Below are positions 17,555 to 24,774 of a DNA stretch of 64,000 bases, in pieces. Source of the DNA: Chryseobacterium sp. LAM-KRS1 (GTDB taxonomy: Bacteria > Bacteroidota > Bacteroidia > Flavobacteriales > Weeksellaceae); the NCBI RefSeq assembly GCF_013184525.1, contig NZ_JAAOIZ010000002.1:682001-746000 (forward strand), written 5' to 3'. A model generated the notes under the pieces. The model saw nothing but the letters and a program-made list of their open reading frames with translations, made no database searches and had not been told where the DNA came from. Position 1 is the stretch's first letter. Every line of letters begins with the position of its first letter. The position numbers were made by a program, and so were the translations under genes.

Positions 17555-18568
17555 TTATTTATTCCCCTTTTTGTCGTTAATATAATTATTGAGATGAAAA
17601 TCAATACTTTCCTCAATAGGAATGAACTGATAATTCAGCTTTTGCTTAATTTTTTCGTTGGAAATGGTATTAAAGGATGTGATGGATTCAATATTAGATT
17701 TTGTAACCAGCTTTAATTGTGGAATCAGCCACCCAAAAAGGATATTGGCTATTCTTCCGGCATTAAGTTCTGCTTTAGACAATATTCTGGCATTTTTCAA
17801 TCCCAGTTTTTTACGAATATAATTCCCTGTTTCGGCATATCGTTTATTCTCCGAGACCAGAATAAAGCGTTCTCCAAAAATATTATTTTCCATCAGCTCT
17901 ACAGAAATCCGTGCAACATCCCGGACATCCACGTAAGACGATCCCCCGGAAAAGGTAAAATTATTTTTTTCAAAAGTCGAAAAAAGTTCACCACTGCTTT
18001 GGTTCCAGTTTCCACTTCCTATGATAATTGCTGGATTGATGATGATGGTTTTCAGGCCCTCGGCTGAAGCTCTCCATACTTCCATTTCAGATAAATGTTT
18101 TGAAATGGCATAGGCAGGATGGTCAACCTTTGGATTAAAATCAGATTCTTCGTCAAGTTCCCCTTTTTCATTATAACCGTCCAAAACAGCCACAGAACTC
18201 ACATGAAGAAATTTAGTAACAGACGAACCTTCACAAGCAAATAAAAGATTTTCTGTACCCTTGATATTCGTATGGTACATTTCTTTCTCATCTTGTGGAT
18301 GAAAGCTTACTTTTGCAGCACAATGATACACTTCTTCTACGCCTTTCAGGGCATCTTCTAAAGAGTTCATGTCATCAAAATCTACATCTACCCATTCAAT
18401 TTTATTAAAAAAATCATCAGAGTTTTCTGTATAAAACTGATATGAATGCTTTACTTCGTTTAAATTACTTGTTCTCCTTTTGGCAGCGCGTACTTTTTTT
18501 CCTTTTTTTAAAAGTTCCAAAATAATTACACGACCCAAAATTCCGGTTGCTCCCGTTACAAAAACCAT
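17555..18568 (-). CDS. NAD-dependent epimerase/dehydratase (extended SDR)
   Basis: This 337-residue protein has a Rossmann glycine motif FVTGATGILGRVI at the N-terminus, a basic NADP-type patch (RAAKRRTSN), a VYHCAAKVSF strand and the YAISKHLSE catalytic YxxxK (near residue 154). The family includes dihydroflavonol reductase-like and sterol or lipid-modifying SDRs. Coupling to an acyl-CoA ligase suggests an acyl or lipid substrate, which is inference. ATG 18568 is preferred to the TTG one codon upstream. Confidence 0.88.
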   Translation of the reverse strand: MVFVTGATGILGRVIILELLKKGKKVRAAKRRTSNLNEVKHSYQFYTENSDDFFNKIEWVDVDFDDMNSLEDALKGVEEVYHCAAKVSFHPQDEKEMYHTNIKGTENLLFACEGSSVTKFLHVSSVAVLDGYNEKGELDEESDFNPKVDHPAYAISKHLSEMEVWRASAEGLKTIIINPAIIIGSGNWNQSSGELFSTFEKNNFTFSGGSSYVDVRDVARISVELMENNIFGERFILVSENKRYAETGNYIRKKLGLKNARILSKAELNAGRIANILFGWLIPQLKLVTKSNIESITSFNTISNEKIKQKLNYQFIPIEESIDFHLNNYINDKKGNK

Positions 18569-18761
18569 CAATTATATTCCTACTTGGTTGTTGACTAAAT
18601 TATAATAATATTTTTGATTCAGCAATTCTTCAATGTATTGAAAAATCATGTAAAATCATATAATGCAAATTTGCGATTTTTAAAGGACAATTTTACTTTA
18701 GTTTGTTATTTAATTACACTCAAACATTATAAGGTTATTGAAAAATACTCTTTTTCAGGTT

Positions 18762-18816
18762 TTGGCTAAAGCCAATTGTTTGATTAAAATGATAAAAACG
18801 GGCTAAAGCCCGTTTT
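18762..18816 (-). terminator. Twin GGCTAAAGCC hairpins; terminator of the graspetide transcript
   Basis: Two hairpins share the core GGCTAAAGCC. TTGGCTAAAGCCAA is at 18762-18775, and a 10-bp stem AAAAACGGGC / GCCCGTTTTT with TAAA loop is at 18793-18816. The second has T runs on both strands and lies about 65 bp past the stop of the last ATP-grasp gene, so it should end that transcript. The repeated core suggests a dispersed palindromic element has been co-opted. Confidence 0.7.
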
Positions 18817-18880
18817 TATATATTGAATTAACATGTGATGACAAATTGATAAATAGTGATTACATTAGTAATCACATATT

Positions 18881-19888
18881 CTAAGCTAAGACCATATTAT
18901 TTCTTCGTGGTGCTTTATCACATAAAACATCAGCAATGCTCTTCGAAATAAGATTTTCTTCTGTAAGATTATCCAGCCAGAAAAATTCTCCGGCACCATT
19001 AATTTCAATAAAATAATATTCATCTTCAGGAGAAACAATGATATCCATTGCTCCATAATCAACATTATATACATCCAGAAGCTCTAAAACTTTAGCTTCA
19101 ATATCTTTGGGGAGATCTGTTCTTACCCATTTATCGATCAGGTTTACACCATCCTTTCTCCAGTCTACTTTTGCATCTTCAAACTGTTGCGAATCAATTT
19201 CGAACGCATATACATCCTGCCCTACTGCGGTTACTCTTAGCTCTCTTTTCTTTTCAATTTTCTTTTGGAATTGCATAGGGCAATACAACAGCGAATCCAG
19301 ATCATCCAACTTGTCCTCTTTAATCACGTTGGTAAATACAACACTTTCTACCCCATCTTCATAAATAGCAAAACCCGATTGCATCTTTCCGATAACATTC
19401 TGATGTTTCAGGATAAAATTTCTGGCTTCTTCAGGATTATTGGTAATACAGGTTTCCGGAATTTTAAATCCTATCTTATCCGCAATTTTTAACTGCTCCT
19501 CTTTACTGTCTAATCTTCTGTAAACACTTGGCTTACCCAGAGCATACACATCTATGGATTCTAAAAATCCAAAAAGGGTTGTTCGTATTTCACCCATCGC
19601 AGCACCATAGAATTTGGCATCTAGCTCTTCCTTTAGTCCATCTCCCATATTGTAAGCTCTTCTGTACCACACCGCAGCAATATCATCTAAACGATGTTTA
19701 GCATCCGGAGTTTCGAGAATACTGATCCATTTTCCATCTTGGAAAGTAGTCGACAGTTTATTTTGTAAAGGATATAAATCGACATCAAAGCGGATGACCT
19801 CAAAATTATTTTTAATAATATACTCCGTTACTTTTTGTATTGAAAAATTGTCCCCGGTATGGGTGATGATTAAAATTTTGTTATTCAT
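18881..19888 (-). CDS. Graspetide ATP-grasp ligase, MvdD-like (omega-ester forming)
   Basis: This 335-residue ATP-grasp enzyme is expected to join Thr/Ser to Asp/Glu side chains of the precursor peptides by ATP-driven ester formation. The N-terminus KILIITHTGDNFSIQ with FDVDLYP, VWYRRAYN (near residue 74) and the C-terminal metal-binding EINGAGEFFWLD (near residue 304) resemble MvdD/CdnC enzymes rather than the lactam-forming partner. A KRELRVTAVG strand lies in the ATP-binding domain. The ATG overlaps the upstream ligase gene by 8 bp (19881-19888). Subfamily choice rests on these motifs and on memory of the family. Confidence 0.85.
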   Translation of the reverse strand: MNNKILIITHTGDNFSIQKVTEYIIKNNFEVIRFDVDLYPLQNKLSTTFQDGKWISILETPDAKHRLDDIAAVWYRRAYNMGDGLKEELDAKFYGAAMGEIRTTLFGFLESIDVYALGKPSVYRRLDSKEEQLKIADKIGFKIPETCITNNPEEARNFILKHQNVIGKMQSGFAIYEDGVESVVFTNVIKEDKLDDLDSLLYCPMQFQKKIEKKRELRVTAVGQDVYAFEIDSQQFEDAKVDWRKDGVNLIDKWVRTDLPKDIEAKVLELLDVYNVDYGAMDIIVSPEDEYYFIEINGAGEFFWLDNLTEENLISKSIADVLCDKAPRRNNMVLA

Positions 19889-20837
19889 TGGTTTTCATTC
19901 TTTTGATAAGGTTATCGGCAATTCTTTCCGCAATGGGAAAGTTAAGTTCTTTCTGTAACATTCCCCACTCTCCTTGTGGATTAACTTCAAGAAAATAGTA
20001 ATTTTCATCTCTTCCTTTGATCATATCGATCGCTCCCATGTAGAGCCCCATTTCTTTCATCATTGAGGTAAGAGAAGACTTAATATTTTCCGGCAATTCG
20101 TAAGCTGACCATGTATAATTTCCCTGATTAACACGCCAATCGGCATGTTCACTATTATTAATTTTACCCGTAAAAAACTCACCATCAACGTACATGATCC
20201 TTAGTTCATATTCTTTTTCTATATACGGCTGAAAAATCATAGGACAATACGCAATATCTGCCATTGATTCTAAATTATCTTCTCTTATAATCGTTGTGGA
20301 GAGCATATTTTCACCTCCCATAGATTTGGCAATAACTCCATGCAGCTTTGCCACAGCTTTTCCATTACAATATGTATGAAAGAAGGCTGTAATCTCTTCT
20401 TCATCGTTTGAGAAAAGTGTTTTCGGTATTGTTAATTTATTTTTTTTAGCAATTTTCAGTTGATATAATTTGTTTCCATCCGTTTTCTTTTCAGCTTCAA
20501 AAGGATTGATCCAGGGAACATCTTCAAGAGCCGTGTAGAGATTATAACGAAGATTTCCATATTCATTGATGAAAATTTTCACATAGTCATCATCAAGCTC
20601 TTCAGGAATACTGATACGCCATCCTTTTCTATGCCACACTGCCTTGATATCGCTGGAGCGGAACGTATTTCCAAACTCGTCAGTCAATTCAAACGAATGG
20701 TCAGTAATACTAATTTTCTGAAGGTAATTCAGGTGGTCCGAATTTAGCCTGAAGTAGGGAATATTTTTAGAAGTAAGATATTCAAAGAAAATATCTATAG
20801 TATAAAAGTCATTGGAGTGCGTGATACAAAGAATCAT
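19881..20837 (-). CDS. Graspetide ATP-grasp ligase, MvdC-like (lactam forming)
   Basis: This 318-residue ATP-grasp enzyme opens with MILCITHSNDFYTIDIFFEYL and has AVWHRKGWR near residue 66. The glycine/metal region VNPQGEWGMLQKELNFPIAERIADNL near the C-terminus is the form I associate with MvdC-type ligases. In microviridins these close the Lys-Glu/Asp lactam after the esters are made. It is the first ligase gene after the precursors, separated from them by a hairpin. It overlaps the MvdD-like gene by 8 bp. Confidence 0.83.
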   Translation of the reverse strand: MILCITHSNDFYTIDIFFEYLTSKNIPYFRLNSDHLNYLQKISITDHSFELTDEFGNTFRSSDIKAVWHRKGWRISIPEELDDDYVKIFINEYGNLRYNLYTALEDVPWINPFEAEKKTDGNKLYQLKIAKKNKLTIPKTLFSNDEEEITAFFHTYCNGKAVAKLHGVIAKSMGGENMLSTTIIREDNLESMADIAYCPMIFQPYIEKEYELRIMYVDGEFFTGKINNSEHADWRVNQGNYTWSAYELPENIKSSLTSMMKEMGLYMGAIDMIKGRDENYYFLEVNPQGEWGMLQKELNFPIAERIADNLIKRMKTNE

Positions 20838-20852
20838 TTTTTGTTTTTTATT

Positions 20853-20884
20853 AAAAAAGGAAACTTAGAGTGTAAGTTTCCTTT
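20853..20884 (-). terminator. Leaky terminator/attenuator between precursor and ligase genes
   Basis: A perfect 12-bp stem (20856-20867 with 20873-20884) with a 5-nt loop lies between the second precursor and the first ligase. On the minus strand it is followed by only a short T run and then AATAAAAAAC. Such a hairpin would let many transcripts stop after the precursors while some read into the ligases. It might instead protect the 3' end of a processed precursor mRNA. Confidence 0.65.
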
Positions 20885-20927
20885 CTTATGATTGTTAGTA
20901 TGTTTTATTTTTCTTTAAAACAATTCA

Positions 20928-21131
20928 CTATAATGGCACTGTTGGTGCATCATCATCTCCATCTGATGGATATTTCAATGTATGAGCCATATCCAAAGTT
21001 GGTTTAGTAACAACATCTCTTTCAGGAATTGTGATATCTGGCCCACCTCCTGTTACAGATTGAGGATCTTTCAGTTGTTTTTCAAGGAATGCTGCGAAAA
21101 ATGGTTTTTTCTTTGAACTCTTGTTTTTCAT
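20928..21131 (-). CDS. Graspetide precursor peptide, two ring units plus microviridin core
   Basis: This 67-residue precursor has a leader with the ATP-grasp recognition helix KKPFFAAFLEKQ (residues 8-19), a Gly-Gly-Gly spacer (28-30) and a modular core. Two 8-residue units place Thr34 five residues before Asp39 and Thr42 five before Asp47. The C-terminal microviridin-like core is TLKYPSDGDDD (51-61): Thr51-Asp57 and Ser56-Asp59/60 ester pairs and a Lys53-Asp60/61 lactam are predicted. The tail is APTVPL. Leader and core match the neighbouring precursor, but the number of ring units differs. Ring assignments are by analogy to microviridin and chryseoviridin. Confidence 0.88.
   Translation of the reverse strand: MKNKSSKKKPFFAAFLEKQLKDPQSVTGGGPDITIPERDVVTKPTLDMAHTLKYPSDGDDDAPTVPL
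20994..21041 (-). repeat. Two 8-residue ring units in the second precursor
   Basis: Codons 31-46 encode two units of the pattern D/P-x-[IV]-T-x-P-x-x (PDITIPER, DVVTKPTL). Each Thr is six residues, counted inclusively, from the Asp opening the next unit. Confidence 0.7.
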
Positions 21132-21206
21132 AATGCTTTAATTTGGTTTAACTTAGTATTTTGTTGAAATTATTATAAATGATCGATTGATATAAATGGA
21201 TCTGAT

Positions 21207-21458
21207 CTATAATTCTATATGATCTAAAGGTCCACCTTCATCACTATCAGAAGGATATTTCAAGGTTACATTATCATTTCTTACCGTAGTAACATTGTCA
21301 ACCAAAACGGAAGTGATATTATCCTTGGAAGGAATCGTAATATTGTCTGAATTAGGTGAAGTAATAACTTCCCCACCTCCGGTTACTTTCTCAGGCTCTT
21401 GAATTTGCTTCTCCAAAAAAGAAGCAAAGAATGGTTTTTTTAGTTTTTTTGGTTTCAT
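21207..21458 (-). CDS. Graspetide precursor peptide, four ring units plus microviridin core (chryseoviridin-like)
   Basis: This 83-residue precursor has a leader with KKPFFASFLEKQ (residues 7-18) and GGG at 27-29. Four 8-residue units follow with donor/acceptor pairs Thr33-Asp38, Thr41-Asp46, Thr49-Asp54 and Thr57-Asp62. Then comes the microviridin-type core TLKYPSDSDE (65-74): Thr65-Asp71 and Ser70-Asp73 esters and a Lys67-Glu74 lactam are predicted, with tail GGPLDHIEL. Chryseoviridin of Chryseobacterium gregarium was reported with four consecutive small macrocycles ending in a microviridin-like core, and this precursor has the same plan. It is the first gene of the cluster. Ring connectivity is predicted, not shown. 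Confidence 0.9.
   Translation of the reverse strand: MKPKKLKKPFFASFLEKQIQEPEKVTGGGEVITSPNSDNITIPSKDNITSVLVDNVTTVRNDNVTLKYPSDSDEGGPLDHIEL
21276..21371 (-). repeat. Four in-frame 24-bp ring-unit repeats in the first precursor
   Basis: Codons 30-61 form four 24-bp units. The last three start GAYAAT and carry an ACN Thr codon in the same place (DNITIPSK, DNITSVLV, DNVTTVRN); the first is EVITSPNS. The positions after the Thr vary freely, as expected for ring interiors. Confidence 0.8.
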
Positions 21459-21488
21459 AAGTAAATATTTTTAACTTTTTTGATAAAT

Positions 21489-21516
21489 CTAAAGTACAAA
21501 ATTTCCCTTATGCAAA
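21489..21516 (-). promoter_or_regulatory. Candidate promoter of the graspetide cluster
   Basis: On the minus strand TTTG (21516-21513) and TACTTTAG (21496-21489, one mismatch to TAnnTTTG) are 16 bp apart, about 30 bp upstream of the first precursor ATG. The spacing is slightly short of ideal. Confidence 0.42.
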
Positions 21517-21571
21517 AAAATATATCACTCTTTTAAGAAAATTTTAACAATACAACAAACAGAGAATCAAA

Positions 21572-22351
21572 TCAATCCAAACCCAAAAAATTCTTCACTA
21601 CATGACTAAACTCTGCAGGGCTGTCAGCCTGTACCCAATGAGCTGCATTTTTAACAACGACAATTTTAGCCTTAGGAAACTGTTGTTTAATGGCAAATTC
21701 ATCCTGTGGGAGAATATAATTGGATTTTTCCCCGGAAATAAATAAAGTTTCCCCCTCAAACACTCCAAATTTTATTGCATTGGATACAAACTCATTATAC
21801 TTTTCGGATAAGGTCTTAAGGTTAAACCTCCAGTTTAGTTTTTTGTTATCATCCCAATATAAGTTCTTTGTTAAAAACTGAATGGTCGATTTCTCAGGAA
21901 TATACTGACTAAGAACTGCTTCCACCTCATTTCTCGAGCCTACATTATTGAAATCCACCGTTTCCAATGCTTTAATAATTCCCTGATGGTGTGGAGGATA
22001 TGCTTTTGGAGAAATGTCAACTACAATAAGCTTTTCTACCTTTTCCGGATACCTTATCGCAAATTGCATTACTGCTTTTCCGCCTAAAGAATGTCCCAGA
22101 ACATGAGCTTTCTCTATTCCGTAATGATCCATATAATGCGCAATATCATCAGCCAGATCATCATGTGACATACTCTCCGAATGAAAACTTCTTCCATGAT
22201 TTCTGAGGTCCAGTAAATGAACAGGAAGATATTCCCCTAAATCTTTTCCAAAGCTTCCCCAGTTGTCAAGCATTCCGAACAATCCGTGAAAGACCAATAA
22301 AGGAGTAGACGATTTATCCTCGCCAAATATTTTTGAATGTAAAATTTCCAT
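21572..22351 (-). CDS. Alpha/beta-hydrolase (YbfF-like esterase)
   Basis: This 259-residue protein has the oxyanion-hole HGLFGMLDNW, LLDLRNHGRS, nucleophile elbow GHSLGGKA (Ser near residue 98) and the catalytic His in AAHWVQAD near the C-terminus. This pattern fits YbfF-type acyl-CoA or carboxyl esterases. ATG 22351 (MEILHSKIFG) is preferred over an upstream ATG at 22417, which would add a 22-residue extension unlike the family. It lies 113 bp upstream of the first graspetide precursor on the same strand, but pairing with pdxJ suggests it is not part of the cluster. Confidence 0.9.
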   Translation of the reverse strand: MEILHSKIFGEDKSSTPLLVFHGLFGMLDNWGSFGKDLGEYLPVHLLDLRNHGRSFHSESMSHDDLADDIAHYMDHYGIEKAHVLGHSLGGKAVMQFAIRYPEKVEKLIVVDISPKAYPPHHQGIIKALETVDFNNVGSRNEVEAVLSQYIPEKSTIQFLTKNLYWDDNKKLNWRFNLKTLSEKYNEFVSNAIKFGVFEGETLFISGEKSNYILPQDEFAIKQQFPKAKIVVVKNAAHWVQADSPAEFSHVVKNFLGLD

Positions 22352-22430
22352 AATTTTTATATTAGATATTAGGTGGTAATTGCAATGTGAAATGATGAAT
22401 ATTCTATTAATTCCCAAAACACAGGAAATC

Positions 22431-23150
22431 TTACCACTTAGCCAATCTCTTCAAATAAGCCTGAATCGTATTTTCCATACCCATATACAAAGCTTCCGAA
22501 ACTAATGCATGTCCTATGGAAACTTCCAGCAAATTTGGTATCGTATCCGCAAAGTATTTTAAATTATCAAGACTAAGATCATGCCCCGCGTTAACTCCCA
22601 GGCCGAATTCGCCGGCAGCTAAAGCCGTTTCAAGATATGGCTTTATTGCCTGTTCTTTATTCGCAACATAATCCTTTGCATAAGCTTCTGTATACAATTC
22701 TATCCTGTCAGTTCCGGTTTTTGCAGCGTATTCTACTAATCCAGGATTAGGATCAAGAAAGATTGAAGTACGGATTCCTGCATTTTTAAATTCAGCAATA
22801 ACATCAGTAAGAAAATCTAAGTGTTTTTTTGTATCCCAGCCGGCATTTGAAGTAATAGCATCATCTGCGTCAGGAACCAATGTTACCTGCTCGGGTTTCA
22901 CTTCAAGGACCATATCGATGAAGGCACGGTGTGGATTCCCTTCAATATTGAACTCCGTAGTTACCAAAGGTTTCAGATCATAAACATCTTTTCTGGTAAT
23001 GTGTCTTTCATCAGGTCGAGGATGGATGGTAATTCCCTGTCCTCCGAATTCCTGAATTTTAATTGCAGCTTCTGTTACACTTGGCAATTCGCCTCCTCTT
23101 GCATTTCTTAAAGTTGCAATTTTATTAATGTTTACACTTAGTTTTGTCAT
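22431..23150 (-). CDS. pdxJ: Pyridoxine 5'-phosphate synthase
   Basis: This 239-residue TIM-barrel enzyme joins 1-deoxyxylulose 5-phosphate and 3-amino-2-oxopropyl phosphate to make vitamin B6 phosphate. Typical segments are LSVNINKIATLRNARGG, GITIHPRPDERHI, VTLVPD, VNAGHDLSLDNL and VSIGHALVSEALYMG. Length is normal for the family. The hydrolase gene follows downstream with about 80 bp between. Confidence 0.95.
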   Translation of the reverse strand: MTKLSVNINKIATLRNARGGELPSVTEAAIKIQEFGGQGITIHPRPDERHITRKDVYDLKPLVTTEFNIEGNPHRAFIDMVLEVKPEQVTLVPDADDAITSNAGWDTKKHLDFLTDVIAEFKNAGIRTSIFLDPNPGLVEYAAKTGTDRIELYTEAYAKDYVANKEQAIKPYLETALAAGEFGLGVNAGHDLSLDNLKYFADTIPNLLEVSIGHALVSEALYMGMENTIQAYLKRLAKW

Positions 23151-23237
23151 TTTTATAAGTAGATATTAGAGCTTAGATCCTAGATATCAGATAAAATCCA
23201 TTGAATATCCAACATGTAAGGTCTAATCTCTTATTTA

Positions 23238-24500
23238 TTAAACTTTCACTGCAACCTGCATTACCTGCAGGTCAAATTCTTTTGAAGCAACCAACAGATG
23301 GTCAAAAATATCTGCCTGGATTTGTTCAAAACGCTCCCATTTGGAGTCGTTGGCAAAGCAGTATATTTCCAAGGGCAGCCCATGCGGAGTAATATCCAGC
23401 TGACGAACCATCACCACTCCTTTTTGATCAATATCCGGGTCATTTTCTATATATTTCTGAGCGTAATACCTGAAGACTCCGATATTGGTAAGTTGTCGTC
23501 CGTTCACAATTTTATCATTATGAGCCAATGATTCTTTTTCCTTTCTGATTTCTATACTTTTTCCTTCCAGGTATTCGGAGATGAGATTGATATCCTTTAG
23601 ACGATTGATTTCTTCATCGTTTAAAAACTTAAAAGAATTAATATTAAAATAAATTGATTTTTTTATCCTTCGGGTATTCGATTCGGACATGATCTGAAGA
23701 TTTTTGATCTCGGTAGTCAGCAGATCGTAAGTAGGAATCGTAGAAACCGTTTTATCAAAATTGGTGATTTTGGTCGTTAGAAGGCTGATATCTGCTATAT
23801 TACCTTCGATATTGTATTTGGGAATACCAATCCAGTCTCCCACTTTCATGTTTTTAGAAGTGGCAACATGAAGCCCTGTTACAAATCCTAAAATAGTATC
23901 TCTGAAAACAAGTACAAGTACAGCAGTGATAGCCCCCAAACTTCCCAGAATTGTTCCTCCTTTGATTCCAAAAATCACACAAATACCAACTACAGTAAGA
24001 ATAAAAATTCCAAATATCTTGACCGATTCTGAAATAGCATTTAAAGCCATTATCTTATAAAAATCCTGTTTGATAACAAAATAATTCCTCAATGCTGTTA
24101 ATGCCCTGAATAACATCCCGGCAATAACAAAAATGATCGCTACACTAACAATTAACCCCAATAATTCAAAACTTTTCGGATGTCTCCAAAAGACTGATTT
24201 AAGAGCATATTCAGCAAAATTCAATGCACCTAGATGAACTATTGAGTTTGTAATTCTTGACTGATAGATTGATTTTAGAACAGGATATTTTTCTTTATCA
24301 AAAAAGAATTTGAATATTGTATTGACAAGAATTTTAAAAATAAAATCTATTACATAGACAAATCCTGCCAAAAATAAAAATTTAAGGATAATCTGACAGG
24401 TAAGTACCAAGTCATTGGGCACATTTGCGCTTACAAAATAATGGATCTGATCACTTATATCCTGTAAAAAGTCTTTGGTGTCTTGTAACTCGTCTTTCAT
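23238..24500 (-). CDS. MscS-family mechanosensitive channel (YbdG-like)
   Basis: This 420-residue inner-membrane protein has several N-terminal hydrophobic segments. The MscS pore helix region (GTILGSLGAITAVLVLVFRDTILGFVTGLHVA, about residues 190-221) is followed by the soluble beta domain (VGDWIGIPKYNIEGNIADISLLTTKI). The longer C-terminal region matches YbdG/YnaI-type channels that relieve osmotic stress. ATG 24500 (MKDELQ) is chosen over an upstream alternative because it gives the usual soluble N-terminal stretch. Confidence 0.9.
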   Translation of the reverse strand: MKDELQDTKDFLQDISDQIHYFVSANVPNDLVLTCQIILKFLFLAGFVYVIDFIFKILVNTIFKFFFDKEKYPVLKSIYQSRITNSIVHLGALNFAEYALKSVFWRHPKSFELLGLIVSVAIIFVIAGMLFRALTALRNYFVIKQDFYKIMALNAISESVKIFGIFILTVVGICVIFGIKGGTILGSLGAITAVLVLVFRDTILGFVTGLHVATSKNMKVGDWIGIPKYNIEGNIADISLLTTKITNFDKTVSTIPTYDLLTTEIKNLQIMSESNTRRIKKSIYFNINSFKFLNDEEINRLKDINLISEYLEGKSIEIRKEKESLAHNDKIVNGRQLTNIGVFRYYAQKYIENDPDIDQKGVVMVRQLDITPHGLPLEIYCFANDSKWERFEQIQADIFDHLLVASKEFDLQVMQVAVKV

Positions 24501-24734
24501 TATCGCAAATTTATGAAATTTAAGGATCATTTTAATTAAAACCTATCCATCAATTTTTATCCCAAAATGGATTTCATTTTCATTTTTAATAAAATTTCAA
24601 AATCATTATTTTAAAAAATTATTAATTTACTTAAAACATCAATAAATAGGTAAAAAATTAATTAAAAAACATTATTTAAAATAAATAATACTCAAAATTT
24701 ATTATATTATATTATTTTATATTTAATTATTTAT

Positions 24735-24742
24735 TAAATTTG
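24735..24742 (+). promoter_or_regulatory. -7 promoter element upstream of the lipoprotein gene
   Basis: TAAATTTG, a perfect TAnnTTTG, lies 32 bp before the ATG at 24775. The 180 bp upstream are almost pure A+T, and no TTTG -33 box is seen at the expected distance. Confidence 0.5.
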
Positions 24743-24774
24743 GTTCAAACTAACCCCATAAAAATCAATCAGAT

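Noticed and set aside
21276..21371. Regular 24-bp repeats as a CRISPR array
   Set aside because: The repeats are in-frame codon units of the graspetide precursor with no spacers, and no cas genes are nearby.
22352..23237. Short TAGATATTAG-like sequences flanking pdxJ as a repeat family
   Set aside because: The matches (around 22365 and 23162) are short and AT-rich enough to arise by chance.
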